Assembly (NCBI RefSeq): GCF_014650995.1
Contig: NZ_BMWA01000018.1
Coordinates: forward strand, 62,001 to 126,000
Direction: 5' to 3'
Origin: Streptomyces viridiviolaceus
GTDB taxonomy: Bacteria > Actinomycetota > Actinomycetes > Streptomycetales > Streptomycetaceae
DNA length: 64,000 bases
Part shown: one piece after another, positions 16,090 through 23,195 of the stretch
Numbering within the stretch: position 1 is the first letter of the stretch
Layout of the letters: each line of letters starts with the position of its first letter
Notes under the pieces: model-generated
The model's input: the letters and a program-made list of their open reading frames with translations, nothing else
The model's database searches: none
Told to the model about the DNA's origin: nothing
Made by a program: the position numbers and the translations under genes

Positions 16090-16542
16090 TTGGACGATCA
16101 GAACCCGACGATGGAGCTGGTCCACCTGCTGCGTGCGGTCACCGTGGAGTTCGACCTGCTCGGTGCCGAGTTCGCTGCGCGCCACGGGCTGCACACCACG
16201 GACGTCCGCGCGCTGATCCACCTGCTGGACGCGGCACGGGACGGCACTCCTGCGACCCCGGGACGGCTCGGCCGGCAGCTGCGTCTGAACTCGGCCGGGA
16301 CCACCGCACTGGTCGACCGACTGGAGCGGCTGGGCCTGGTCCGGCGCAGCAGGGACACCGCTGACAGGCGACGCGTACTGCTGGAGGTGGAGGAGAAGGC
16401 CACGGAACTGGGGTGGGCGTTCTTCGGTCCGGTGATCGGCGAGGTGGTGGCGGCCGCGGAAGACTTCCCGGCGGACGAGCTGGAGACGGTGCGGCGCTTC
16501 CTGGCAACGGTCTTGCAGTCCACCCGGCAGATGCGGGCCTGA
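16090..16542 (+). CDS. MarR-family regulator
   Basis: A winged-helix MarR regulator of about 150 residues. The core is VHLLRAVTVEFDLLGAEFAARHGL, then GRLGRQLRLNSAGTTALVDRLERLGLVRR as recognition helix and wing start, and DTADRRRVLLEVEEKA as the wing. The longest frame begins at TTG 16051, but that codon sits inside the operator. TTG 16090 is chosen because GGAG lies 6 nt before it; ATG 16111 is an alternative. It faces the alpha/beta hydrolase gene and most likely represses both itself and that gene. Confidence 0.88.
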   Translation: MDDQNPTMELVHLLRAVTVEFDLLGAEFAARHGLHTTDVRALIHLLDAARDGTPATPGRLGRQLRLNSAGTTALVDRLERLGLVRRSRDTADRRRVLLEVEEKATELGWAFFGPVIGEVVAAAEDFPADELETVRRFLATVLQSTRQMRA

Positions 16543-16734
16543 CAGACCCTCCGCAGTGCCCGGCCACGACACCTCCGGCGATGCGAGCAGGACACGGCAC
16601 CCGGGGTGGGAACACGACCGATGCCCAACCCGAGAAGGAGACCGTGACATCTCGGGCGGTGACAGGGCTGGACGCCCGAGGCGGTGGCCGTCGACCCACT
16701 ACGCCGAACCGGCATCGAGGCCGGCGGCGGGGAC

Positions 16735-16900
16735 ATCATCTCCCGCAGGCCGGCGTCGAGGCTGATCCGAGGCCGGTAGCCGAGGTCGGTGCGGGCGGCG
16801 GTGACGTCGTAGGAGCGGTCGCGGCCCATGGCGGCGACCAGCCAGTTGGTGACCGGGGGCGGGGTGCGCCTGCGGAGCAGGCGTGCGCTGCCGTCCACCA
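16735..16900 (-). pseudogene. Relic of NAD-dependent epimerase/3-beta-HSD C-terminus
   Basis: Only about 55 residues remain: LVDGSARLLRRRTPPPVTNW, then LVAAMGRDRSYDVTAARTDL and GYRPRISLDAGLREM. This is the typical end of extended short-chain dehydrogenases that act on sugars or sterols. No N-terminal Rossmann part exists upstream, and the sequence on both sides is in other frames. It is the first of three gene relics lying side by side. Confidence 0.65.
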
Positions 16901-17009
16901 GGGCCGCGGTCCAGTGCCAGGCGCTCGCGCGGCACCGGCACAGTGCCGGACGCCCTCCTCAGCGACACGGCATCCGCCGGACGTGCTGCCGGCAGCGGGT
17001 CGCTGGTAC

Positions 17010-17248
17010 GCACCGCCGTCCTTCAGGAGCGGCTTGAGCAGTTCGCGCAGGCGGTCGTGGGGAAGGCCGGGGGAGCGGTGGCCGTTCCGGCCGACCATGG
17101 TCTCGTTCGCGATGAGGGCGTTGAGCACGGCTCCCTCGATCGCCTGCACGGCCGCCGTGTAGAAGCGGTCCATCCGGCCCCACGGGATGAAGCGCAGCGT
17201 CTCGTACTCGTCGGCGGACGGCTCGGCCCGGGGGACCTCGCTGCTCAA
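17010..17248 (-). pseudogene. Relic of P1-family (DmpA/BapA) peptidase C-terminus
   Basis: The segment MDRFYTAAVQAIEGAVLNAL followed by ANETMVGRNGHRSPGLPHDR and LRELL matches the C-terminal end of S58/P1 aminopeptidases, which are N-terminal-nucleophile hydrolases. The catalytic N-terminal part is missing. The fragment abuts a permease relic transcribed the other way at about 17250. Confidence 0.6.
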
Positions 17249-17249
17249 C

Positions 17250-17590
17250 GTTCCGGCGACTGGTCGGCTCCGCCACGCCGAAGAACCACTTCCTGCTGGC
17301 CCGCGGCGGCAGCGCGGTCAACACCGCGGTCAGCCTCGGGATAGCCCTGGCGGTGATCAACGCGGTCATCGCGATCATGCTGCAGCAGGGCCGGCTGCTG
17401 TACTCAACAGCCCGGGACGGCGCTTGGCCGGACCTGGTCGGCCGGCCGCTGGCGCGCGTGCACGCCCGGCTGAAGACCCCGGTGACGGCCACTCTCGCGG
17501 TGGGCGTGGTCTCCGCGCTGATCACCTGGCTGATCCCGCCGGACACCTTGCTGCTGGCCACCGGCGCCAATCTGCTCGTGGCTTTCCGCG
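17250..17590 (+). pseudogene. Relic of an APC-family amino acid permease
   Basis: A frame without a start reads LVGSATPKNHFLLARGGSAV, then NTAVSLGIALAVINAVIAIM, LQQGRLLYSTARDGAWPDL and TATLAVGVVSALITWLIPPD. These are middle transmembrane helices of an APC-superfamily transporter. Both ends are gone and the frame runs into unrelated sequence after NLLVAF. P1 peptidases and APC permeases are often neighbours, so this and the peptidase relic probably decayed together. Confidence 0.65.
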
Positions 17591-17663
17591 CAAGGCGGAG
17601 AGCGCCACCAGCGCCTCCCGGAGCGGGGAAGGCGATCCTCCGTGAGCCTCCCGGCATCGGCGG

Positions 17664-18260
17664 TCAGTCGCCGGCGCGTTTCCCGCTGCGTAGAAGTGCC
17701 AGTTGCTGGTTCACGGCGGCGGTCACTCTGCTCTCGTCGCCGGTGGCGAGTAGGTCGAGCAGTGCACCGCGCAGTACGGCCAGCGTCAGGGTGCGGTGGA
17801 CGGTCCCCTCTTCGGTGTCCCGTTCGGCTCGCGGCTGGCAGTCCGCGAGCACGTTGAGCCAGTCGTCCACGGTGCTCCTGGCGAACCCTGCCCAGGGACC
17901 GTCGGGCTCGACCAGGGAGCGGGCATACGCCTCGGCCCACAGGCGCAGCAGCGGACGGTGGTCGTCAGCGGCGAGCCACGCCCACACGCCCTCCGCGGCG
18001 GCGGCGAGCCCGATGGGCTGTTCGTGCCGGCGGAGGTTGTCCAGGAGTGCCAGCTCTTCTGTGCGGGCTCGCTGCAGCAAGGCCCGCAGGAGTCCGTCCT
18101 TGTTGCCGAACAGGAACATCAGCACGCGGGTGCTCGAACCGATGGCCTCGGCCAGCGGGCGCAGCGACATGTCGGCCAAGCCGTGCGTGAGGGCGTACTG
18201 GTAGGCGGCTTCGAGAAGCTCGGTCTGGCGGGCGGACGGGTTTGCGGTGCTCCGAGGCAT
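17664..18260 (-). CDS. TetR-family repressor with intact palindromic operator
   Basis: A 198-residue TetR regulator starting at ATG 18260. The helix-turn-helix is at about residues 10-55 (QTELLEAAYQYALTHGLADM, SLRPLAEAIGSSTRVLMFLF, GNKDGLLRALL). The C-terminal ligand domain (WAEAYARSLVEPDGPWAGFA, VNQQLALLRSG) has no named subfamily. It is divergent from a GNAT gene, and a 22-bp perfect palindrome lies between them, so autorepression and GNAT control are likely. Confidence 0.92.
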   Translation of the reverse strand: MPRSTANPSARQTELLEAAYQYALTHGLADMSLRPLAEAIGSSTRVLMFLFGNKDGLLRALLQRARTEELALLDNLRRHEQPIGLAAAAEGVWAWLAADDHRPLLRLWAEAYARSLVEPDGPWAGFARSTVDDWLNVLADCQPRAERDTEEGTVHRTLTLAVLRGALLDLLATGDESRVTAAVNQQLALLRSGKRAGD

Positions 18261-18276
18261 GCGCCTACCCTACGGG

Positions 18277-18298
18277 TACTGACACGATCGTGTCAGTA
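18277..18298. promoter_or_regulatory. 22-bp perfect palindromic TetR operator
   Basis: The half-site TACTGACACGA is followed immediately by its exact reverse complement. The centre is CGATCG. It lies 17 bp upstream of the TetR start and 35 bp upstream of the GNAT start. Confidence 0.85.
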
Positions 18299-18332
18299 GC
18301 GTCTGGTTGCGAGTCGAACTCAGGGAGTGCAC

Positions 18333-18854
18333 ATGTCGGCAGGAGCAGACCAGCGGAGCATCACGGTTCGCCGCGCCGACCAACCCGGTGACCTCGGCTG
18401 GATGGTGATGGCCCACGGCGAGCTGTACGACCAGCAGTTCAACTGGAACCGGGACTTCGAGGCTCTGGTGGCAAAGATCGTCGCCGACTACGCCACCGAA
18501 CAGTCCTCGGCGGCGGAGGCCTGGATCGCCGAGGTCGACGGCGAACGAGCGGGCTGTGTGATGCTCGTCGCCGACGACCGGCCGGGAGCGGCCAAGCTGC
18601 GTGTCCTGCTCGTCACCCCGAGCGCCCGGGGTCTCGGGATGGGCACGCGCCTGGTCGGGGAGGCCCTGGCATTCGCCCGCGCGACCGGCTACCAGCACGT
18701 GACGCTGTGGACCACCGACAACCTCCGATCCGCGCGCAGGATCTACCAGCACTTCGGATTCACCCTCACCGACGAGAAGCCCTACCAGGGATTCGGCCAC
18801 AACCTTGTCGGCCAGACCTGGAGCCTCGACCTCTACGACAGCCCAGCGGCATGA
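18333..18854 (+). CDS. GNAT acetyltransferase under TetR control
   Basis: A 173-residue GNAT protein with ATG 18333 and GGGAG 5 nt upstream. The core contains AWIAEVDGERAGCVMLVADD, then LRVLLVTPSARGLGMGTRLV with the R/GxxGxG/A acetyl-CoA loop. HVTLWTTDNLRSARRIYQHF and GFTLTDEKPYQGFGHNLVGQ complete the fold. This pattern resembles the GNAT domains found fused to or paired with MarR-type regulators. The substrate is unknown. Control by the divergent TetR is inferred from the shared operator. Confidence 0.9.
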   Translation: MSAGADQRSITVRRADQPGDLGWMVMAHGELYDQQFNWNRDFEALVAKIVADYATEQSSAAEAWIAEVDGERAGCVMLVADDRPGAAKLRVLLVTPSARGLGMGTRLVGEALAFARATGYQHVTLWTTDNLRSARRIYQHFGFTLTDEKPYQGFGHNLVGQTWSLDLYDSPAA

Positions 18855-19187
18855 AGACGCACTAACCGGGGAGCTCTCGGCGCCTCTGCTACAGCCCCCG
18901 ACGCATCAGCCACTGCGCGCCGTCCGTGTCGCCGGCCTGCTCGCGCAACTGTGCCAGCCACGCCCTGCCGTGGTCGGGTTCGCAGCCGACGGCCCGATGG
19001 CCATGGTCGGGCCAGAGGCCAAGAGGGCTTGGCGTCCTGGGCGAGCGCCCGGGAGACGGGGTGGCCGCCCTGCCACCGCACCTGCTGCGGACCGTGGATG
19101 TCCCCCCTGCGGCGCACCGCCACCGGCCGGCCGCCGCTCGCAGACGGCCGCTGTACGGCAACCGGCGCACCTGTCATGCGAGGTGTA

Positions 19188-20135
19188 CTACTCGGTGGTC
19201 GGTTCTTCGACTGCGGGTTCCTGGGTGACCGGTGCTTCGGTGACCGGTTCTTCGACTGCGGGTTCCTGGGTGACCGGTGCTTCGGTGACCGGTTCTTCGA
19301 CTGCGGGTTCCTCGGTGACCGGCGCTTCGGTGACCGGTTCTTCGGTCGTCGGCTGCTCGGCTTGGGGCTGTTGCAGCTCGGCTTGCGGCTGCGTGAAGTC
19401 CGGAGTGTTGGCAGTGAGCGGCGTGAGGGTGGCCTGGTCCTGCGGTTGCTGAGGTGGATTCGGGGTGTTGAGCGCGCTCGGGAGGGTGAGGAAGTCGGTG
19501 ATTCCTTGTACGCCGCGCGGATCGTTCAGGACGGCGGGGGTGGGCGGGCCGCCCGCGGGGCCCAGGTTGAGTCGGCTGACGATTCCGGCCTGGGTGTTCG
19601 GGGTGCCGGGGCCCAGAGCGAGCTCACCCGGAGCAGGGAGATTCAGGGTGGGGACGTTCAGGACGGGGTCCAAAGTGGGGTTTCCCGGGGCCGGGGGGCC
19701 CACGAGGGCGTTCAGAAGGGGGTTGCCCGGGGCTTGAGCTGCTGGAGGAGCTCCGGTCAGAAGGGGACCCAGCGGGGCGGGGCTTACTGGAGCCGGGGGG
19801 CCGCTCGGCGGGAGGGTGTTGAAGAAGGGGTTGCCCGGGGCGAAGGCGTCCGGAGGGAGGGCCCTCAGAACGCTCGGCGGGAGAGCGGTCACAGTGCCCG
19901 GAGGAAGGGAGCTCAGAACGGGGCCGAAAGTGGGGCTCTCCAGAGCCGGGGCGCCCGGTGCGAAGGGAGTGAGGCACGCCGGGAACGGCTGGGTGCAGGG
20001 TTGGCCCGGTACCGCCGCCGACGCCTCATGAGGCACCGCTGCGGCCTTTGTTGCGCCTAGGCTCACGGCGAGAACCGCGGCGAGGCAAGAGGCGCTGATC
20101 AGGCCGGGAACTCGTCGTCGGATGCTTCCCCTCAT
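19188..20135 (-). CDS. Secreted Pro-rich repeat protein
   Basis: A 315-residue exported protein starting at ATG 20135 with GGAGAAAG upstream. Residues 1-35 are a signal peptide (LISASCLAAVLAVSLGATKA). The mature part has two repeat types. Residues about 65-190 repeat Pro/Gly/Leu units such as APGNPFFNTLPPSG and APGNPLLNALVGP. The C-terminal 70 residues repeat EEPVTEAPVTQEPAV. Two Cys occur near the mature N-terminus. There is no sortase motif, membrane anchor or catalytic domain. A structural or surface role is inference. Confidence 0.75.
   Translation of the reverse strand: MRGSIRRRVPGLISASCLAAVLAVSLGATKAAAVPHEASAAVPGQPCTQPFPACLTPFAPGAPALESPTFGPVLSSLPPGTVTALPPSVLRALPPDAFAPGNPFFNTLPPSGPPAPVSPAPLGPLLTGAPPAAQAPGNPLLNALVGPPAPGNPTLDPVLNVPTLNLPAPGELALGPGTPNTQAGIVSRLNLGPAGGPPTPAVLNDPRGVQGITDFLTLPSALNTPNPPQQPQDQATLTPLTANTPDFTQPQAELQQPQAEQPTTEEPVTEAPVTEEPAVEEPVTEAPVTQEPAVEEPVTEAPVTQEPAVEEPTTE
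19201..19335 (-). repeat. Three 45-bp tandem repeats inside the secreted protein gene
   Basis: Units 19201-19245 and 19246-19290 are identical; 19291-19335 differs at two positions. Each encodes 15 residues of the EEPVTEAPVTQEPAV type, and a partial fourth unit follows. Copy number could change by slippage without shifting the frame. Confidence 0.85.
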
Positions 20136-20499
20136 GGCACTTTCTCCATCTCGCGAGAGAGGGCCGCACTGGCCCACCTGCGATCGTGTGATGCTGGGCG
20201 TTATCGCAGTGCGACGCCGACGTGACCAGCATGCTCATGACCCGCCGGCTCGACCTCCGTCACCGTTTGAGACCTTGCAGCCTGACCGTCGACAGCCCCC
20301 GGCCTTTGAGGGGAAGGCCAGGGGCCGCCTGCCATGACGGGACGGTCACCAGAACCATGAACTGCGCGGTGCCGGCCCCTGCGCCGGGAAGTCGCCGGTG
20401 ACCGCGTGACACTCTGGTGCGCGCGTGCCACCGGGACCAACGTTCCTTCACCGAGACCGGTCACGGCCTCGTCAACGATTCACGTCAACGGGCTGAAGG

Positions 20500-20669
20500 C
20501 CCCCCCAGCCTGGGCACCTGCTCGCGGCGCTCTACTTTTCGCTGGTCACCGTGGCCGCCTTGGGCTGGGCGACTGCGCCGACCGCGGGCTGGCTGCGCAT
20601 CGCTGGAGCAGGTCGAGCGTCTTCTCCCCGACCGTGCTGAAGTCCATCCGGGTGCTGATCGCCGCGTGA
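20500..20669 (+). pseudogene. Possible relic of a two-TM ion-channel protein
   Basis: One frame reads HLLAALYFSLVTVAALGWAT then APTAGWLRIAGAG, which resembles the pore region of bacterial ion-channel domains (LYFSLVTVTTVGYGD). The selectivity filter is not intact, and the sequence continues better in another frame (LGDCAD). This looks like a frameshifted remnant. Confidence is limited by its shortness. Confidence 0.3.
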
Positions 20670-20732
20670 TACGTGACGGCCGTACTGCTGTGTACCCGTC
20701 CTGCTACCGGAGTTCGGCGAGAAGTTCTTCCC

Positions 20733-20781
20733 TTGACGGCACCACGCTCACTCCATATATTTAGTTCGGCCGAACGAAATA
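20733..20781 (+). promoter_or_regulatory. Strong promoter with overlapping palindromic operator
   Basis: TTGACG (20733-20738) and TATATT (20756-20761) are 17 bp apart, close to the consensus of the housekeeping sigma factor. A 24-bp palindrome with one mismatched pair (20758-20781, core GTTCGGCCGAAC) overlaps the -10. It resembles TetR-type operators. No regulator gene is adjacent, so control probably comes from elsewhere. Confidence 0.75.
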
Positions 20782-20811
20782 AATCAGAGAGCGGGAGGAG
20801 CAGGGAACAGC

Positions 20812-21309
20812 ATGGACTCCCGAGAAACCGAGATCCGCGAGCTCTTCGCGGAGTACTGCAAGACCTGGACTGAAGGGGACTCCGCCGGATTCGGGCGGCT
20901 GTTCACCAAAGACGCCGACTATGTGTCCTACGACGGCAGCTGGGCAGCCGGCGCCGCTCAGCTGCAGGACAACCACGACAAGCTGTTCCGCGGCGTGATC
21001 GCCGGATCGGCGATGGTCGGCGAGGTCGAGTCGCTGCGCTTCATCACCGATTCCGTGGCCGTGCTGGTGGGCAACGGATCGGTTCTCATGCCATGGCGAA
21101 GCAAGCTGCCGAAGCGACGGCTGTCGCGGCAGATCATCGTCTGCGTTCGTACGCCGGAGGGCTGGCGGATAGCGGCGATCCAGAACGGCCGGCAGCGACC
21201 TGTGACCATCCCCGAGCCGGACTCGATGCCGTCGAAAATGTCGCAGGCCATGACGCGGCTGGCGCAGCGCTTCGGCATTGGCCGGGCGCGCGAGGTCGCA
21301 CTGCCGTGA
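20812..21309 (+). CDS. SgcJ/EcaC-type NTF2-like protein
   Basis: A 165-residue NTF2/SnoaL-fold protein with GGGAGGAG upstream of ATG 20812. It opens ETEIRELFAEYCKTWTEGDS and has FTKDADYVSYDGSWAAGAAQ, matching the SgcJ/EcaC and DUF4440 family. Later strands include ITDSVAVLVGNGSVLMPWRS and RTPEGWRIAAIQNGRQRPV. Family members are small cone-shaped proteins that bind ligands or act as cyclases or isomerases in secondary metabolism; many have no known function. It has its own strong operator-controlled promoter and no operon partner. Confidence 0.85.
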   Translation: MDSRETEIRELFAEYCKTWTEGDSAGFGRLFTKDADYVSYDGSWAAGAAQLQDNHDKLFRGVIAGSAMVGEVESLRFITDSVAVLVGNGSVLMPWRSKLPKRRLSRQIIVCVRTPEGWRIAAIQNGRQRPVTIPEPDSMPSKMSQAMTRLAQRFGIGRAREVALP

Positions 21310-21336
21310 CCGTGTCGACCAGGACCGTCCTTGCGA

Positions 21337-21689
21337 TCACGATCGGACCCGGATGAGGAGTGCGGCGGCGGTGACGGCGGCCAGGAAGACGTATCCGCGC
21401 TTGTCGTAGGGGACGGCGACGGACCTGAACTGCTTCAGTTGACGCCCCAGTCGATGTCACCCTCGGTGTCGGCGACGGCCCGCACATGCTGCAACAGCAT
21501 CTCTCACGTGCCGTCCGCCGATCGCAGCAAGTGCCGCTCGTACCCGGTCTTCCACGGACCGAAGCGTTTCGGCACCTCACGCCGCTGCGCCCCGGTTCTC
21601 ACCTGGTGCAGAAGCCCGATGAGCACATGGCGGTGATCCCGCCATCGACCACAACGGCCGATGCTCGCCGACAGGAACGATCGAGCCAT
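21337..21689 (-). pseudogene. Decayed IS5-family transposase
   Basis: On the minus strand the N-terminal part reads GRCGRWRDHRHVLIGLLHQV then PKRFGPWKTGYERHLLRSAD, the IS5-type WRDLPERFGPW..YER block. The C-terminal part reads LKQFRSVAVPYDKRGYVFLA and AAVTAAALLIR, ending in TGA at 21337. The middle with most of the DDE active site is missing, so the element is dead. Clear terminal inverted repeats were not found. Confidence 0.75.
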
Positions 21690-21796
21690 TCCCCCCTCGT
21701 CAGGCAGGTCGCCCCGGCTCGACTGCTCCGGAGGGCAGCGGTGGTCAGTTGTCTCTGGTGTGGAATTGATGTACGCCGTGCAGAAAAGGGGGGCCC

Positions 21797-22111
21797 ATGC
21801 CCGCTTACGGCATCGTCAACGTCGATGTGCTGGACGAGGAGGCCGGCCTGGCCTACGCGTCCGTGGCCCAGCGGTCCGTCCTCAGTCATGGGGGCCGTTG
21901 TCTGGCAGCCGGCCCCACACCTGAGCCTGTCGAAGGCACCTGGGACTCCTCCCGGGTTGTGGTCATCGAGTTTCCCGACATGGATCACATCCGGGAGTGG
22001 TACGACTCTCCCGACTACCGGCGGGCCCGGCGCATACGAGAGGGCAAGGTTCGGGTGGGGATGCTGTTCGTCGAGGGCGCCCCGCCCGAGGGCTTCGCTC
22101 TCCCTGCCTAG
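21797..22111 (+). CDS. DUF1330 family protein
   Basis: A 104-residue protein in the dimeric alpha/beta-barrel superfamily. It starts MPAYGIVNVDVLDEEAGLAY, has GGRCLAAGPTPEPVEGTWDS and VVVIEFPDMDHIREWYDSPD, and ends RRIREGKVRVGMLFVEG. This is the DUF1330 pattern in order and length. The biochemical role is unestablished; members are small cytosolic proteins related to the monooxygenase-like ABM fold. It follows the IS5 relic and has no partner gene. Confidence 0.9.
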   Translation: MPAYGIVNVDVLDEEAGLAYASVAQRSVLSHGGRCLAAGPTPEPVEGTWDSSRVVVIEFPDMDHIREWYDSPDYRRARRIREGKVRVGMLFVEGAPPEGFALPA

Positions 22112-22483
22112 CAGTGCTGCCGGCGCGGTGGCCGGCACCGTGCTGCTCCTGGCCGGGTGCGGTCGACGCTGAGCCGAAGCCATGAGCCGGTCGTGGAGCC
22201 TCTCCTGCTCCATCGGGCAACCGTAGGGCAGTCGGCTTCAAGCAAGCGTGCATCATGGGTTCTGCTGAGCTGCTTCGTGACGCCGTCTGCGCGATTCCGC
22301 CATGCGTCGTCGCTGCGCCGGCTGCGACGGCGGATTCGGCCACGCACGACTGCAGGCCGCGCCCACCGGATTATCCGGCTTGGTGCAGTCCGAATCGACT
22401 CTCGGCGTGACCCGCGAGGTGCCCGCCGCTGCAAGCTCCCACCCACCGCACCAGCGTGCTCCGGTCGCCCTGGGACGGGTTGT
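22112..22483. other. Intergenic region, no gene recognised
   Basis: About 370 bp. A short frame AGTVLLLAGCGRR directly after the DUF1330 stop resembles a lipobox, but it lacks a start and a mature protein. Nothing else is supported. Confidence 0.4.
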
Positions 22484-23107
22484 TCAGACGAGCGCTGGTG
22501 TGGGAGCGGGCAGGTAGGGGGTGATGTTGCGCCAGGCGCGCTCGATGTATTCCTCCTTCTCGCCGACCGGGGCGACGTAGTGCAGTGCGCCTTCGGCGGC
22601 GTCGTTGCCCTCGAGGCGGGCGATGATCCAGGCGGCGAGGTAGTGCGAGGCGAGGCAGCCGCCGGCGGTGGCGATGTTGTCCTTGGCGTAGAAGGGCTGG
22701 TTGAGCACCTCGACGCCGGCGGCGATGACCCAGGGCTTGGTGGTCAGGTCGGTGCAGGCGGGGATGCCGTTGAGCAGGCCGAGCTTGGCCAGCACGAGCG
22801 CGCCGGAGCACTGCGCGGCGATGAGCTGGCGCGAGGGGTCCAGGCCGCGCAGGACATTCATGATCGCCGGGTCTTCGACGACCTCGCGGGTGGCGATGCC
22901 ACTGCCGACGATGACGGCGTCAGCGGCGCACGCCTCCTCAAGAGTGGACATCTGCTCGATGACCACCCCGTTCATCGATGTCACCTTGGGGCTGGGGGCG
23001 GCGATGGTGACACGCCAGTCGTCGGTCTTGATGCGGCTGAGCACACCGAGCGCGATCAAGGAGTCGAGCTCGTTGTAGCCCTCGAAGGTGAGGATGGCGA
23101 TGTGCAC
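22484..23107 (-). CDS. DJ-1/PfpI family protein (class I GATase-like)
   Basis: A 207-residue DJ-1/PfpI-fold protein. The start is GTG 23107 with GGAAGGA upstream. It opens MHIAILTFEGYNELDSLIAL and has VVIEQMSTLEEACAADAVIV. The nucleophile elbow is QLIAAQCSGALVLAKLGLL, placing the reactive Cys at the usual position, followed by PWVIAAGVEVLNQPFYAKDN. Members are chaperones, isonitrile hydratases or glyoxalase-like enzymes, or sensors when fused to AraC domains. It is divergent from a MocR regulator, so MocR control is likely. Confidence 0.9.
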   Translation of the reverse strand: MHIAILTFEGYNELDSLIALGVLSRIKTDDWRVTIAAPSPKVTSMNGVVIEQMSTLEEACAADAVIVGSGIATREVVEDPAIMNVLRGLDPSRQLIAAQCSGALVLAKLGLLNGIPACTDLTTKPWVIAAGVEVLNQPFYAKDNIATAGGCLASHYLAAWIIARLEGNDAAEGALHYVAPVGEKEEYIERAWRNITPYLPAPTPALV

Positions 23108-23138
23108 GGCGGCTGTCCTTCCGGATGAGTGGGTCTTG

Positions 23139-23168
23139 ACGGTAAGGACCCGCGAACAGGACAGTCAA
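23139..23168 (-). promoter_or_regulatory. Candidate promoter of the DJ-1/PfpI gene
   Basis: On the minus strand TTGACT (23168-23163) and TACCGT (23144-23139) are 18 nt apart. The predicted transcript starts about 25 nt before the GTG at 23107. The promoter lies back-to-back with the MocR operator. Confidence 0.5.
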
Positions 23169-23169
23169 A

Positions 23170-23190
23170 GAATTGTCATGGATACAATTC
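23170..23190. promoter_or_regulatory. MocR operator overlapping a leaderless promoter
   Basis: GAATTGT-N7-ACAATTC is a perfect 7-7-7 inverted repeat. TACAAT (23183-23188) inside it is a good -10 and puts transcription start at or next to the ATG 23196. Binding here would block the MocR gene's own promoter. Confidence 0.7.
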
Positions 23191-23195
23191 GGTGC

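Noticed and set aside
18889..18960. Minus-strand tail AWLAQLREQAGDTDGAQWLM resembling the end of a TPR-type protein
   Set aside because: Too short (about 24 residues) and without upstream similarity.
19201..19335. Regular 45-bp repeats considered as a CRISPR array
   Set aside because: The units are contiguous with no spacers and are in frame inside a secreted protein gene.
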